Shown piece by piece: positions 50,290-62,961 of a stretch of DNA of 64,000 nucleotides. Under the pieces are notes generated by a model. The model did not search any database and was not told the origin of the DNA. It saw only the letters and a program-made list of their open reading frames with translations. Position numbers and translations under genes: made by a program. How positions within the stretch are numbered: position 1 is the stretch's first letter; each line of letters begins with the position of its first letter. Source of the DNA: Amia ocellicauda (lineage: Eukaryota > Chordata > Actinopteri > Amiiformes > Amiidae); NCBI RefSeq assembly GCF_036373705.1, contig NC_089851.1, forward strand, positions 7,303,420 through 7,367,419, read 5' to 3'.

Positions 50290-52467
50290 TGCTTGTGCTT
50301 GCCAAATGTTTTTCTTTCTGTTTTTGTTTTTGATTCTCTCTGAAAGAGCTTGTTGAACAAGTGTGATTGAGTGTTACTTCAGGCTAAATCTGGCAGCAGA
50401 ATACTGCAGGACTTGTCTGTTAAGTTTACTTATCATCTTCACATTCTTCTTGTACTTTCCAAACCATTTGTTCAATCCAAGTAACACAGAGCAAATGGGG
50501 ACTAAATATCAATTAGGTAACTTTAAAGTCAAATAATATAGTTGTACTTAAATTATAACACTCAGTATATTACAAGTATTTAAATATCAAATAGATTAAA
50601 CCCTTTTAAATATACAAATCTCATTCAAGCTGATGCTTACCAAATATTTCCCCTTTTTCATATTGTCATGCAGGGACATATCCACATAACAACCACAATG
50701 GATGCATCTTATGAAATATTGTAAAAGCAGAAGTAGAAATGGCTTTAAAAATGCCATTTTATTGAGGTGATATCACCACCTACTGGCTTTACAATGTAAA
50801 TGTATGTCATACCCGCAGAGATCTGAAGATAGAAAGAATTTATTTCTCAATCAATTAAAATAATAATTCGTGGGTTGGTAAGGAGGGTCACAAAAACAAC
50901 AAGAAGGTAAACCAGAAATGGTACACATTATTTATAAACAGCAATAGTTTATTGAATAGAATGAAATAATTACCTCAGCAGAGTAGAAGAAGGGATACAA
51001 TATATGATCTATTTATAACACACCAGGAGACAGAAAATAGTGTAAAAGCTTCAGTTACAGCTTAGGACAGACACAACAAATGAACTAATTTCTGTTTCCT
51101 TCTCAGTTTCCCAAATTCTCCAGTCAACACCTGAAATAAGAACCAACTCAAGGTAAAAGCATACAAAACAAATGCATAAATATTTGCATTGTAACATCCA
51201 TTCATCCACCCATCCACTGTCAATAACCGCTTCATCTGCGGACAAGGACCTGCAGCCAGCCATAAATGAGTACATATCTATTAATTATTAAAAGACACTA
51301 GATCAAGGTCAATGTTTAAGAGTCATGCAAGACCATACAAAAACAATGCACAGCCTCGTGAAGTTAGATATAATTAGTGTGAAGCTCTATGCTTTTATCC
51401 CATGATTAATCTAACCTTATAAAGAATAGGAGCAGCTAACCAACATATTAAAAACTGGAGTCCAAGGTTTATATTCACAAACACATGTTCACCAAGTACG
51501 GCAGAAAATACATCATATACCATGAATATCTGGTATAAAAGCATCAACATATTTTTTCCTGCAAAAAGTTAGGGCAAACTAATTACATTTTTTCAATTCC
51601 AGAGAAAATACACTCACCTATAATATAATAAATAGGAAATGCAAACATAGCATATTACACAGAAATTTCTCAATTATTGAGTTCTAAAGGTTATTCTCAC
51701 CATTTCCCCTTGTTCAGTAATTTCTCCAGGACAGATTTATCCCAGTGTTTTTCTCAACATTTGATGAGGCAGAGAAAGGGTTTTGCATTAATGACAAATG
51801 GAGACACTAAGAAGAGTGAAACAGACTTGCCTTCGTTTGCTGCTGTTTTTTGTTGTTTATGTGAAATCATGTAAGTTAGATTACAGAATCAGTTGCAGAA
51901 CTTAGGGATGATGTCAAAGGACGAGCAGCGACTGTGGGTTTGGTTTGTGTTTCTTTTTAAAAACAAAGACAGAGAAGGACTTTTGTGTCTATTTTATTCT
52001 TTGTGCTTTACATGATTGTAAACAGTGTAATAAATACATGTTTCTGTTAAGAGATATTAGGTAGAGCTAAACGTGTACAGAAAACATTATATTCAGACAA
52101 GCACGTCCCAATAAGAATATGTTTCCATGTGCAACAATAACAATACATATTTGCTATTTAGTATTTTCATCATTAGTGCTAGTATATATGTATTTTAAAC
52201 AGCACAACATGACTCCTTATTACTCTGTCTGCCGATTTGTAACTGCAAACAATACTTTTTGCCATATTATTTATAATTTACAAGAAGACGTCCTTAACTA
52301 GGATGAGTTATAGTTGAAACAACATACACACATTTCACGATTGAGATTATATCTTCTGACATAATGTAGCTGATCTCTTCCCTGTCTGTCTGCAAGTCCA
52401 GCTCACATCTCGCTTGACGAGATGTAGTAGACAGTGCTAGAGACAGTCGCTCCAACCTGAAGATCTT
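50290..52467. other. Gene-free spacer downstream of cyp8b1
   Basis: AT-rich sequence with no supported gene or recognisable mobile element. It is not part of either duplicated block. Confidence 0.5.
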
Positions 52468-52692
52468 GGCCCCGTTTCAGAAAGCGGGTTTAGTGAAAAC
52501 TCAGTTAGTTGACTCAGAGTTGAAGGAAACTTTGGGTTGTTGGTTTCACAGCCAGTTCAGCTCAACTCCGAGTCTCTAACTATGGCAACATACTCCGTGA
52601 AGCTAACCTGCTCGCTGGCAGGTTTTCTTCAACTAACCCAGAGTTTCTCCTGCTCTTTAGCTGCAGCATGAAGACTGAAGGAGGGGTCAGAC

Positions 52693-53614
52693 ATGGCGTG
52701 TCCTTTTCTTGAAGAGCCAGTTGATATTGAAGCACAAATACTCCGTCGGGAGAGGGTGATCAGACCCCGCCTGGATGTCTTATCATGCCCTTATGATTAT
52801 CTGTCTAAGCAATAATTAATTTATTAACTATGAAGCTTTGAGACTTGAAGCACTAGTCGGTTAATTTGATATATTTTATGGTTTCCAGGTGTGATTGTCT
52901 GCATAGATGGCACTCATATTCCTATCACAGCTCCTTCAGTAAATGAAGGAGATTCTGTGAATAGGAAGTCTTTCCACAGCATTCATATGCAGGTAGGCAT
53001 AAATAATAGCCTTTAGCATTCCAATGAAAGATACTTCACAATACAGCTACTGCAGCTAATTACTGCTCTGCACTGTGAAGATCATACGTGATGCAGCCCA
53101 CACCATCAGCAACGTGGAAGCAAAGTGGCCTGGGTCTGTGCATGACTCGCAAATATTTCGTGAGTGTACACTGAGCGCTAGATTTGCCCATGGTGAGTTT
53201 ATATATATAGCTATATCCTATTATAATCAATATTTTGTTTTCTCCTATTGCAACTTAAAATTTAAAATGTATCCTTGTATGATCATAGGAGAGTTCGATG
53301 GTTACCTGCTCGGTGACAGAGGGTACCCCTGCCAGCCCTATTTGCTGACCCCTTCCCCTGATCCTGAGCCTATCCCGCAGCAACGTTATAACTTGGTTCA
53401 CTGCAGGACATGAGCCAAGGTAGAGATGACCATTGGGATGCTCAAGGCCTGGTTCCAGTGCCTTTGTAGGCTCAGGGTCACCCCAGAAAGGGCATGTGAC
53501 ATGATTGTGGCATGTGTGATTCTCCACAACATTGCCACAATTAGAGGAGAACAATGTCCTACTGAACCAGTGAACGATCCTGATAACGATCCTGACCACC
53601 CCGTTGACGCATGA
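52693..53614 (+). pseudogene. Harbinger transposase (HARBI1-like), deleted and interrupted
   Basis: The nuclease of the enclosing element. ATG 52693 opens MACPFLEEPVDIEAQILRRE, the usual N-terminus of fish Harbinger transposases, but the middle is missing after DVLSCPYDYL. Homology resumes at about 52889 with GVIVCIDGTHIPITAPSVNE (first catalytic Asp), then RKSFHSIHMQ. After an intron-like gap come NVEAKWPGSVHDSQIFRECT, FDGYLLGDRGYPCQPYLLTP (second Asp) and VEMTIGMLKAW (Glu). A TGA at 53411-53413 replaces an expected Arg (CGA-type change). It ends near VACVILHNIATIRGEQCP. All three acidic residues survive, yet the deletion and stop abolish function. Confidence 0.88.
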
Positions 53615-53898
53615 GATGGAAGAGCAGTCAGAGACACAATATGCTACCATCATTTCTGATTGACCCATCACCTCCCCAGTGTCAAATAAAGACAATATGC
53701 CTTTCTGCTTATGAAGTCTTGTTTATTTCCTGCAAGTACAAATGCAGTACAGTAGTTAATGTTTTATGTTGTCAAAACAAGTAAAATCATCCACCTGTGT
53801 GCACCTCACCCACCTTTAACTAATGTTCCAGTAGTTGTATTTCTATTTTTCTATTTCACACATATATGTTGAATAAGTGGAACACTCGAGATTAATGC

Positions 53899-54228
53899 TC
53901 ACGCATTGACTCGGTCAGCAATTTTCTGCCACGCCAGCTCCCGTTCTTTTGCTGCTGCTACTGTATTGCTTTTTTTCTTAACTATATACTCATATTCTGC
54001 ATGCGCAGTCATTAATATGTCTAACTCCACTGGGCAGAAGTCGGAGGTTCGAGCCCTTTTTCTCCTGTTGCCATTGTGAATCGTGTTCTCTGCAATCCAT
54101 TGATGAGGCTTTTGAGCTCCTCGTGCGCGCGCTTTACTCAGGGTTAACTCAACTCTGTTGATTGAACTCATTGTTATCATCTGTTTTGAAAGCGAAAACT
54201 CTGAGTTTGACAGCTCAGAGTTAGTCAA
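53899..54228 (-). pseudogene. Harbinger Myb/SANT-like protein, truncated
   Basis: The accessory DNA-binding protein that Harbinger elements need together with their nuclease. The minus-strand frame of 109 codons includes KRARTSDFCPVELDILMTAH and KSNTVAAAKERELAWQKIAD, a Myb/SANT-like trihelix start as in NAIF1-type proteins. It stops at VNA, whereas complete proteins of this type run much further. The likely true start is MTMSSINRV or a nearby Met; the longer N-terminus reads into the inverted repeat. Confidence 0.75.
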
Positions 54229-54284
54229 CCCAGAGTTCAGGTTCCAACTCAGACTTTGTTAAACCTGCTTTCTGAAACAGGGCC

Positions 54285-55576
54285 CTTGTGTTCTCAATAA
54301 AAGTTCCTGTTTGTGGTTTATCCTGCGTCCGTCATTCCTGCTGTTAGTGGCGAAGTCTAACAACGATATGGCAAACAAAAAGCCATATCAATATATTACC
54401 GTAGTAGTACTTCAAGGATCTGTCTCTTCAGTGGTCTGCTGCAGGTCGGTGTGTCCCATGCAATCCAAGCTGCTGCTCAGTGTTTCTTCTGAGTTCCTCG
54501 GAAAAACGTGGAAACTTTTTTCTGGACTCCACGGCGTTTGTTCTAATTTTTAAAGTCTGATCTTTGCATTTTTATTTTCCTTTTCACTTGGTCAGGTGAG
54601 TGATTGATACCCATCGAAAGCAGCCTCTTTGACGCGTCTATAGTGAGAATATCCCCAGACAGCAGCGCTGCACTTCCTGCGGTTCATCCACATTGTAAAC
54701 AGCGCTTTCATTTCTGCATCGGCCCAGTTTTTACCTCTAACGCCAGCATTTGTGATTGTCCTGCTCAGCTCAATATAATCGCATTTCGGATTGGATAGTA
54801 AACAGCTGGTCTCGTTTTAAAATGTACTGATTTGAATGGAAACCTGCCTCGGTTAAATGTATATCATTTAATGCAAAATTTGGATAATTAATAAGGTTAC
54901 CTGGTCCCGTTCACAATTTCACAATGCAATTTTCACGTGTAAATGCATACTGTTACATTTCAGACTTCAATCATACTTAGTACAATAAAAATAACAATAG
55001 CAAGTTTACCAGCTACACACTTTTATTTTAACTGACCGAGTAGTTTGAACTGTTTACGGCTGAGGTGGTTCAGATGTCTTTTAAGCATTATGGGGGTTTG
55101 ATACACCGACACGTATTCCAAACCAATTCACCACTGTCAGCTGCTGGTGTGATGTAACAAAGCTTTGTTTGCAGTGCTCAAGTGTTTTCTAGCAAGGTGT
55201 TACAAGACTTTGACCCATTGTATTGATACATTGTGCTTCGGAAGTGTCAGTATGGCATTGTGGAGCCTGCTTCGAGCGTAGCATCACTTCCTGTTCTGCC
55301 TTTCACTGAGTTGGTAAGTGCTTATTGTGAAAATTAAGATGAGGAATTATAATAAAATCCCACCAAGGCATAATAAATAGTAATAAAGCACAGTTACTAT
55401 GGCCTTTATAGACTGCCTCTCCTCCTCCCTGGACATCCTTTTTCCCTTTAAAACCCGTTCAGTGTCTTTCACTCGCACTGCTCACTGGTAGACCCCAGAA
55501 CTACGCCTGTTCTCTGATTTCACTCTGGTTTCTGAGAATTCCATCACTGAACTTATCGGCAAATCAAAATCATCTA
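54285..55576. other. Spacer of unknown content
   Basis: No gene is recognised. A donor-like TTGGTCAG/GTGAGTGA at 54597 follows a mildly CpG-containing stretch, which could be a non-coding exon of an unseen gene, but there is no coding support. Confidence 0.35.
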
Positions 55577-55624
55577 CACTACCGTTCAAAAGTTTTACAT
55601 GAAAACATACATTACATGAGTTTG

Positions 55625-55680
55625 AATAGGAAATATAGCAAAATGAATAGGAAATATAGCAAAATGAATAGGAAATATAG
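55625..55680. repeat. 21-base tandem repeat, nearly three copies
   Basis: The unit AATAGGAAATATAGCAAAATG is repeated without change inside the left part of the DD38E element. It is probably replication slippage after insertion. Confidence 0.9.
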
Positions 55681-55733
55681 TCATTGACAAGGTTAGAAAT
55701 AATGATTTTTAATTGAAATAATAATTGTGTCCT

Positions 55734-57061
55734 TCAAACTTTGCTTTTGTAAAAGAATCCACCATTTGCAGAAATTGCAGCCTTATAGACCTTTGGCATT
55801 CTAGTTGTCAATTTGTTGAGGAAATCTGAAGAGATTTCATCCCATGCTTCCTCAAGCACCTCCCACAAGTTGGATTGGCTGGATGGGCACTTCTTACGTA
55901 CCATATGGTCAAGCTGCTCCCACGACAGCTCAATAGGGTTGAGATCCGGTGACTGTGCTGGCCACTACATTACAGACAGAATACCAGCTGACTGCTTCTT
56001 CCCTATATAGTTCTTGCATAGTTTGGAGCTGTGCTTTGGGTCATTGTCCTGTTGTAGGAGGAAATTGGCTCCAATCAAGCGCCGTCCACAGGGTATGGAA
56101 TGGCATTGCAAAATGGAGTGATAGCCTTCCTTCTTCAAGATCCCTTTTACCCTGTACAACTCTCCCATTTTACCACCACCAAAGCACCTGCAGACCATCA
56201 CATTGCCTCTGTTGCATTTATAGAATGAAGAGAACGGAGTCCATCCCGGTGCAACACATTTATTGTCTCTGTAAAACACAGAAAAAGGGTATTCTTTTAC
56301 TTATTCAGTTCTATCTTGCATCTTCTTTGGACTTGTTTACTTGTGTTACTGATGCATTTCAGTGAAAGAAGACATAACGCTCGCCACCTGCTGGTCGGAA
56401 GCTATAACAATGCAGTCTATTGTATTATCCCAATTTAAAGGGCTGTACTATGGGGGTGCAATGTTTATCGTTAAGTTCAGCACACACAGTGCCACACCTC
56501 CACCATGCTTGACAGATGGTGTCAAGCACTCCTCCAGCATCTTTTCATTTGGTCTGTGTCTCACGAATGTTCTTCTTTGTGATCCGAACACATCAAACTT
56601 ACATTTGTCTGTCAATAACACTTTTTTCCAATCTTGCTCTGTCCAGTGTCTGTGTTCTTTTGCCCATCCTAATCTTTTCTTTTCATTGGCCAGTCTGAGA
56701 TATGGCTTTTTCACTCTGCCTAGAAGGCCAACATCCCAGAGTCGCCTCTTCACTGTTGACGTTGAGACTGGTGTTTTGTGGTACTATTTAATGAAGCTGC
56801 CAGTTGAGGACCTGTGAGGCGTCTGTTTCTCAAACTAGACACTCTAATGTATTTGTCCTCTTGCTCAGTTGTGCACCGGGGCCTCTCACTCCTCTTTCTA
56901 TCCTGGTTAGAGCCAGTTTGCACTGTTCTGTGAAGGGAGTAGTACACAGCGTTGTACGAGATCTTCAGTTTTTTGGCAATTTCTCGCATGGAATAGCCTT
57001 CATTTCTCAGAACAAGAACAGACTGACGAGTTTCAGAAGAAAGTTCTTTGTTTCTGTCCAT
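55734..57061 (-). pseudogene. DD38E Tc1/mariner transposase relic
   Basis: On the minus strand it starts at 57061 with MDRNKELSSETRQSVLVLRN, then helix-turn-helix GYSMREIAKKLKISYNAVYY. A frameshift near 56760 leads to RVKKPYLRLANEKKRLGWAK, and LLTDKCKFDVFG carries the first Asp. After KHGGG about 220 unrelated bases (56250-56475) intrude. Then come NVMVCRCFGGGKMGELYRVK and [20 protein letters not shown] with the second Asp. SPDLNPIEL with the Glu follows after a TAG replacing a Glu codon. I count 38 positions between the second Asp and the Glu, so DD38E, the spacing published for the Intruder family. It ends with GGFFYKSKV and TGA at 55734-55736. Confidence 0.87.
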
Positions 57062-57479
57062 TTTGAGCCTGTAAATGAACCCACAATTGCTGATGCTCCA
57101 CATACTCAACTAGTCTAAAGAAGGCCAGTTTTATTGCTTCTTTAATCAGCACAACAGTTTACAGCTGTGCTAACATAATTGAAAAGGGTTTTCTAATGAT
57201 CAATTAGTCTTTTAAAATGATAAACTTGGATTAGCAAACACAATGTGCCATTGGAACACAGGACTGATGGTTGCTGATAATAGGCCTCTGTATGCCTGTG
57301 TAGATATTCCATTACAAATCAGCCATTTCCAGCTACAATAGTCATTTACAACATTAACAATGTCTACACTGTATTTCTGATCAATTTGCTTTTCTTTTGA
57401 AAACAAGGACATTTCTAAGTGACCCCAAACTTTGGAATGGTAGCGTACCTGCGAACTTGACCCCATGCCCAAAACCTGC

Positions 57480-58185
57480 CTGCCTACAATCACTCCTCTG
57501 CACACTGGCATAATGAATTATTCCATCACTATTGGCATTGTACCTTCCACTCCAAGGTTGCTGCTGTTCTTACAAAAATAATGCTGACCCTGATGACCTG
57601 AGCAACCTCCGTCCCATCTCAAACCTTTCCCTCCTTCTGAAAACACTTATGGTTGTGGCCACTCAGCTTCAACTCCATCTCAGCTCCAATAACCTCCATG
57701 AAGTCTGGTTTTTGCTCTAAGCTCAGCACTGAAACAGCCCTAGTAAAAATCACCAATGACCTCCTCTGTGCAGCTGACTCAGGCATACTATCTATCCTCA
57801 TCTATTCTTGACTGGAGTACAGCCTTTGATATCAAGTTCTTTCCACTCCTCATGGTATGTTTGGCTGGTGTTGTTGTCTTGGGTGTTGCACTCTCTCAGT
57901 TTTCCTTTTAACTTACTGACCGTCAACAGTTTGTGCAAATGAAAAAACACAGATCAGAGTGTGCAGCTTTTTCACAGGGTGTCCCCCAGAGGTCAGTGTT
58001 GGGTCCACTTCTTTTCATCATTTACCTCCTACCGCTGGGCAAGTTTATGGGTCTTCACAAAGTCAATTTTAATTGCCATGCTGAAGACATGCAGCTTCAC
58101 CTCTCCAGCAAACCCACCACTGCCCTATGGAGTGAATTCACTGTCAAAATTAGTGAGCACAGAAATACAACTTATAAGTGCAAAA
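57480..58185 (+). pseudogene. L2-type reverse transcriptase fragment
   Basis: Plus-strand frames give NADPDDLSNLRPISNLSLLL, then LSSNNLHEVWF and ITNDLLCAADSGILSILI in another frame. [40 protein letters not shown] and NCHAEDMQLHLSSKP follow. The YADD box has decayed to HAED. Several frameshifts are present and both ends of the element are lost. Confidence 0.85.
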
Positions 58186-58676
58186 GTTTTTAATTTATGC
58201 TTGGAATTAAATTCTGTGTTCATTCAATCTGGTTTACACATCTGCAGTTCTCGCTGCACATGTGCAGTTCTCTACACGCTCGCAGTTCTTTTGCACAATT
58301 TTCACACAGACTCAAAAACAACGTGTAGATCAGGCATCCGAGATGATCATCACACTATTGATCTCCATTCTCATCAAACATGGCTGACCACACGGCCGCA
58401 GAGGGAGAGTCTAAAAAGTATGATCTTGGATTAATATGCTTTAAACATAACTATTACTTTGCAAAGTTTGTACATTTACATGTAGCACGTCCTACTATGA
58501 ATAGAGGATGGATATGTTTTTATTAACATAAACAATATGATTATGACCTTGAGCCCTACATATAATAATTCACTTAATGTAGAAAATGCTCAACGTGACG
58601 TACTATACTTAAAATATAGCCGTTTACATCCAATCTATAAACGACAAGACTGACACTTTCCAAAGTGTTATACAAA
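58186..58676. other. Short unannotated spacer
   Basis: It lies between the L2 fragment and the right-hand duplication. A CACATCTGCAGTTCTCGCTG-type motif is loosely repeated. Nothing else is recognised. Confidence 0.4.
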
Positions 58677-59427
58677 AGATTAATCATAATCAAAATAATA
58701 ATGATAATAATAGGCCTAATAGTAATAATAATCATGTTCACAAAATAACTCCATCCATGGTAGTAACATCCTTATTCATATCCATAGAATGCATAGTTTT
58801 AGAGGCATTTTAAAAAGTATTTCCACACAAAAGAAAAATTGAACTGACCATTAGGCAATAGCAGGAGAGTCATACCCTTCCTACTGCCACTGGGTTAAAT
58901 GCCTGTTACAACCACAAGGTCACCCTTCCCCTCATAACACTCACATCCTTTCAGTCAGTTTCATCTCCACAGCACGTCGTTAAAGCTCAACTGCTGACCC
59001 GGCAATTCCTGCGGTCAGTTCTGGTATTGCTTAATTACTAATACCAGTATCATAGTTTAATTATTAGTCAGTAAGATAAACACAAATGAAGGGAACCTCA
59101 GGTTGTTTACTTAGGCAACACTGCCTCGTCCACGGGGTCAGCAAGTTACACACATGTTTTGATTTTACCTTTTCAGCAGCACATTCTAAGATGCTCTGCT
59201 GTGACTCTTAGTATATTAAATAATAAATAAGATTGACCACTGGTGGGAAAAAATCACACAAAATAAATGTTTATTACAGTCAAATGACTATTAATTGCTA
59301 AGTTCACTGAGTTTGCTTTCAATAAATCATAAATATTTCAATTATAGCACTGGAAACACTATTTTTTTGTTCCAATACAGCACTTATTCAAAGTTTGAAT
59401 GCATGTGTGCCACAGACAGAGACAGAC

Positions 59428-59480
<53 letters not shown>

Positions 59481-61104
59481 GTATTTATTTTATGGGACAT
59501 TTTCACTTTACAATATGTATTTTAGCTAGATAGATCTATGCATATGATGAAATAGATGAAAAGTATCTCCTTATTCAGATATTTCTTCTGTTTGCAGTAC
59601 GATCCTCAATCGCTGCATCTATTGCGACAAGGAAGCACGGTCTTCTTTTTTTTTTGAGCACGTACATAAGTGAGGAGGATATTTAGTTTTCTTTCTCTGT
59701 TATTGTGTGTTTGCTGAAAAGCCCCTCTAAAACCCCAGAAGGCACCTTTTGTTCTGTACTCCCTGTTTTATTTGTTTTCATTTCACAAACAAGCCTGTCA
59801 CACTGTGTATGAACTCAGGTACACTCAGTGAAAAAGGTTTACTTTATAATAAACTAAATTACACTTTAACCACTACTTGCAAATTACAAATCAGACCTGG
59901 GTGTGTGTTTAATCAGTACAAAGCTTGTAACAGTACAGGTTTTGATCTGACTCGACTTCTACTTTTGTTTAGTTGTTTTGTTAGACTAAAACACTGAAAG
60001 GGTCCAAAATAACGAGACAGAAACCCAGTTAAATCAATTACAGTAACATATGGTTGTTAAATTATTAAAAAATATACAGTTGTAGCAAGTTTTATATAGT
60101 TTCATATTTTTCTATTGTAGAATGTACCAGTACATCAATACTCCCTGAGGCCCACCACACCTAGATCGTACCGGTACAGGGTACTTCATAACTCCTCTCC
60201 ATAATAAAACATCGACATCGCCAGCTCTGAGTCTTTTGCATAGTGCTTACAGAGCTGCCAAAGCATTCATTCTCCTTCTCCTTGTGTAAGCATAACAGAA
60301 ACACAAAGTGATGAGCCTGAACAGCCAGAACAGGGATTAACGAGGTGGTAACTCATTCTCGAATGAAAATCAGATGACGAATTTCTCCTAAAGCTGCTTA
60401 CGTCATGTGCTAACTATTTTGGATTCATTGTAAATATATGTGAGTTTGAGTCTTCCAGTGCAAAATGCTTTAGCAGAAGTGTGCATTATTAGAATATTAC
60501 AATATTAGTCATCTAACGCTACAACACCTATATATTAAATCATTGTCTGGGTTTGCAAATTGTCGCCTCAGCTTTTTTGTACAAGGCTCAAGCTGGTGGT
60601 GTTGCTTTTTGTTGAAGTGAATTTTAAAATGGACAATGACAGCGAGAACATGGGAATACAGACAATTTAATGATACAAAGAATCCCGCACCACAAACAGC
60701 ATTGAACACTTACATTTTTCAGTCTGCTTAGATAATGTATGTAGTGTCAGGGCTCTAAATCTACTAAGGTCTAAAAAAGTATAAATATGTTCTAATAAGT
60801 AATTTGTTAACATGCCAAAAATTAGATCTGAAATGTGTGTAAATCATTACACAATCTATCATGTTAAACCACCTTCTCTAAATCAAGGACACAAGGACAT
60901 TAATGGTACAGACAGGTCCATCAAACTGAGACTGATATATATAGGTAAATTGGCAATGATCACACGGGTCAAGGCCAGAGGACACTCCTAGAGTGGAAGC
61001 AAACGCAGGATCGAAGATAGGACAGGGCTGTAGAACATTATGAGGGAGCAAAGACCATCTGTAAATCGATACGTTCTTGCCACACTTCATACTGTGTGGA
61101 GTGG
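58677..61104 (+). repeat. Segmental duplication block 1, right copy
   Basis: The counterpart of 38353-41744 in the same orientation. It lacks the Tc1-derived miniature element and other extra DNA of the left copy. A few small gaps of roughly 40-50 bases distinguish them: the left copy has extra sequence near 40430-40480, this one near 59870-59910. Confidence 0.95.
59411..59477. repeat. (GACA)n/(GA)n microsatellite
   Basis: The duplicate of the repeat at 40011-40066, slightly longer here. Confidence 0.95.
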
Positions 61105-61489
61105 TGTCACGGACGGTGACGGTGTGAAGTATATGACACATTATAATGATTACCCTATTTCTCATTTACTTATTTGTTTGCACTTTTCATAGTATTATCA
61201 AGTTATTATTCTTATTCTTAGTCTTATTCTTATTTTATTTTATTATCACTGATTATGTTATGAGGTGTTGGGATTTAACTTGTTTTCACATGCGGACACT
61301 TATCAAGTTGTGCTGTCCGAGACACAAATCTGCAACTGGATTGGTCTTCCCAAGAATCCCTTGTCCGATTGTTTTCACCTGTCTCCCCTTCTCTGGGGCA
61401 ATATAATCTGAGTTTTTTCTTTTGAACAACAGGTGAGCGAGCAATTAAAAGCATAAAGGCATTTTGAACTACTCAGCTTGGGGAAGAGA

Positions 61490-61742
61490 GGAAAGCAGTC
61501 TTCCTTGGTGCAGCAGGACACTGTTTAATATATAAGGTCTTACATCCTAGATTGTAAGAGCTGATGAGTGCAGACAAGATGTTAAGTCAAAGTTAAGAGC
61601 TAAGGGAAAGGGAGCATAGGGGAAATCAAAATAAAAAATAAAAGTGCTAGTAATGCAAAGGCAAGAGTATGACAAAACATTGTATAAGTGCAATCTTACA
61701 GGAGAATTAATGACTAAATTACAAGTAGAATCGGAACAGAGA
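61490..61742 (-). mobile_element. L2-like 3' UTR fragment (antisense)
   Basis: It shares GGGAAAGGGAGCA and surrounding spacing with the L2 3' UTR at 45083-45240. It is cut on the right by a CR1-like element and appears to continue at 62819. Confidence 0.5.
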
Positions 61743-62818
61743 GAATAAGAACATAAGAAAGTTTACAAACGAGAGGAGGCCATTCGACCCATCATGCTCG
61801 TTTGGTGTCCATTAATAACTAAGTGATCCAAGGATCCTATCCAGTCTATTTTTAAATGTTCCCAAACTTTCAGCTTCAACCACATCACTGGAGAGTTTGT
61901 TCCAGATTGTGACGCCTCTCTGTGTGAAGATGTGTCTCCTTGTTTTCCGTTTCCACATAAACTCCTAGGTCTTTCTTATGCATTACTTCATCTAGTTCTA
62001 TCCCTCATAAGTGTAATTATAGTGGACAATTTTGTCCATTTTGCCCAAAACTGAGTATTATCTAAGTCCATTTGAAAAGCCTGTTTGCTGAGATTGTATC
62101 TGCTGAGCCACCTATTTTAGTATCATCTGCAAATTTGACAAGTTTGTTAACTATCCCAGAGTCCAGATCATTAATATAGATTAGAAAAAGCAAAGGCCCT
62201 AGTACTGATCCCTGTGGAACTCCACTAACAACCTCACTCCAGTTAGAAGCGACTCCTCTAATCGACACCCTCTGTTTCCTATACATCAACCAGTTCATAA
62301 TCCATCTACTTACATTACCCTGAACGCCTACAGTTTCAAATTTGAGGATCAGTCTTTGGTGTGGAACCTTATCAAAAGCTTTCCTAAAATCTAAGTATAT
62401 CATATCATATGCTTTCACATGATCTACAGCTGCAGTTGCATGTTCAAAAAACTCGAATAGATTAGTAAGACATGATCTGCCTCGTCTAAACCCATGTTGA
62501 CTATCTCCAAGAATATGGTTTTCATTAAGATGCTCCTCTATTTTCTGTATTATAATTTTCTCCAACATTTTACAAGTGATGCAGGTGAGACTGATTGGTC
62601 TGTAATTTCCTGGCTCAGTTTTGTCCCCTTTCTTGTGGATTGGTATGATATTTGCTGTCTTCCAGTCAGTTGGCACATCCCCTGTTCTAAGTGTCTTTTG
62701 GAATATTTTAGTTAGCGGCCTATAAATCATGTCCCTCATTTCTTTAAGTACTGTTGGAAATATACCTTCTGGCCCAGGTGATTTGTTTGTTTTTAATTCT
62801 GCTAGTCCCTTTAATACC
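61743..62818 (-). mobile_element. CR1-like LINE, internally deleted (antisense)
   Basis: The 3' terminal repeat and UTR lie at 61743-61960 and the reverse-transcriptase core at 62062-62815. The coding segment that normally joins them is missing, compared with the copy at 34448-35043. L2 sequence flanks both sides, so this element probably landed inside an L2 copy. Confidence 0.85.
62062..62815 (-). pseudogene. CR1-like reverse transcriptase, partial
   Basis: An open minus-strand frame of about 250 codons covers the RT core: [86 protein letters not shown] and the catalytic box FADDTKIGG. It is cut shortly after FADD and lacks the endonuclease domain and C-terminus, so it is inactive although the core itself is unbroken. 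Confidence 0.87.
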
Positions 62819-62961
62819 AGACGAGCCGCAGAGTTCTGGATGAGCTGGAGCGGTGGGTAGTAGTTGCAGGCAGGCCGGCCAGGAGGGAGTTGCAGTAGTC
62901 CAGGTGGGAGAGGACCAGTGACTGGACAAGCAGCTGAGTCGAGTAGTTGGTGAGGAAGGGT
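62819..62961 (-). pseudogene. L2-type reverse transcriptase fragment (antisense)
   Basis: Read leftward it encodes [23 protein letters not shown], the [14 protein letters not shown] hallmark of L2-type reverse transcriptases. It ends where the CR1-like element begins. Confidence 0.8.

Larger units (their letters stand above)
52468..54284 (+). mobile_element. PIF/Harbinger DNA transposon, internally deleted
   Basis: The inverted ends GGCCCCGTTTCAGAAAGCGG (52468) and GGCCCTGTTTCAGAAAGCAG (reverse, ending 54284) are flanked by the 3-base target duplication CTT (52465-52467 and 54285-54287). The element is 1,817 bases. It carries the two genes typical of Harbinger, a DDE nuclease read rightward and a Myb/SANT-like protein read leftward, arranged tail to tail. 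Confidence 0.93.
55577..57445 (-). mobile_element. Tc1/mariner element, DD38E type, decayed and carrying an insertion
   Basis: The left end CACTACCGTTCAAAAGTTTT follows TA at 55575-55576. The right end (reverse) reads CGCTACCATTCCAAAGTTTG before TA at 57446-57447. Length is about 1.87 kb, enlarged by a foreign segment of roughly 220 bases inside the transposase and by a small tandem repeat near the left end. The transposase is read leftward. Confidence 0.9.
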
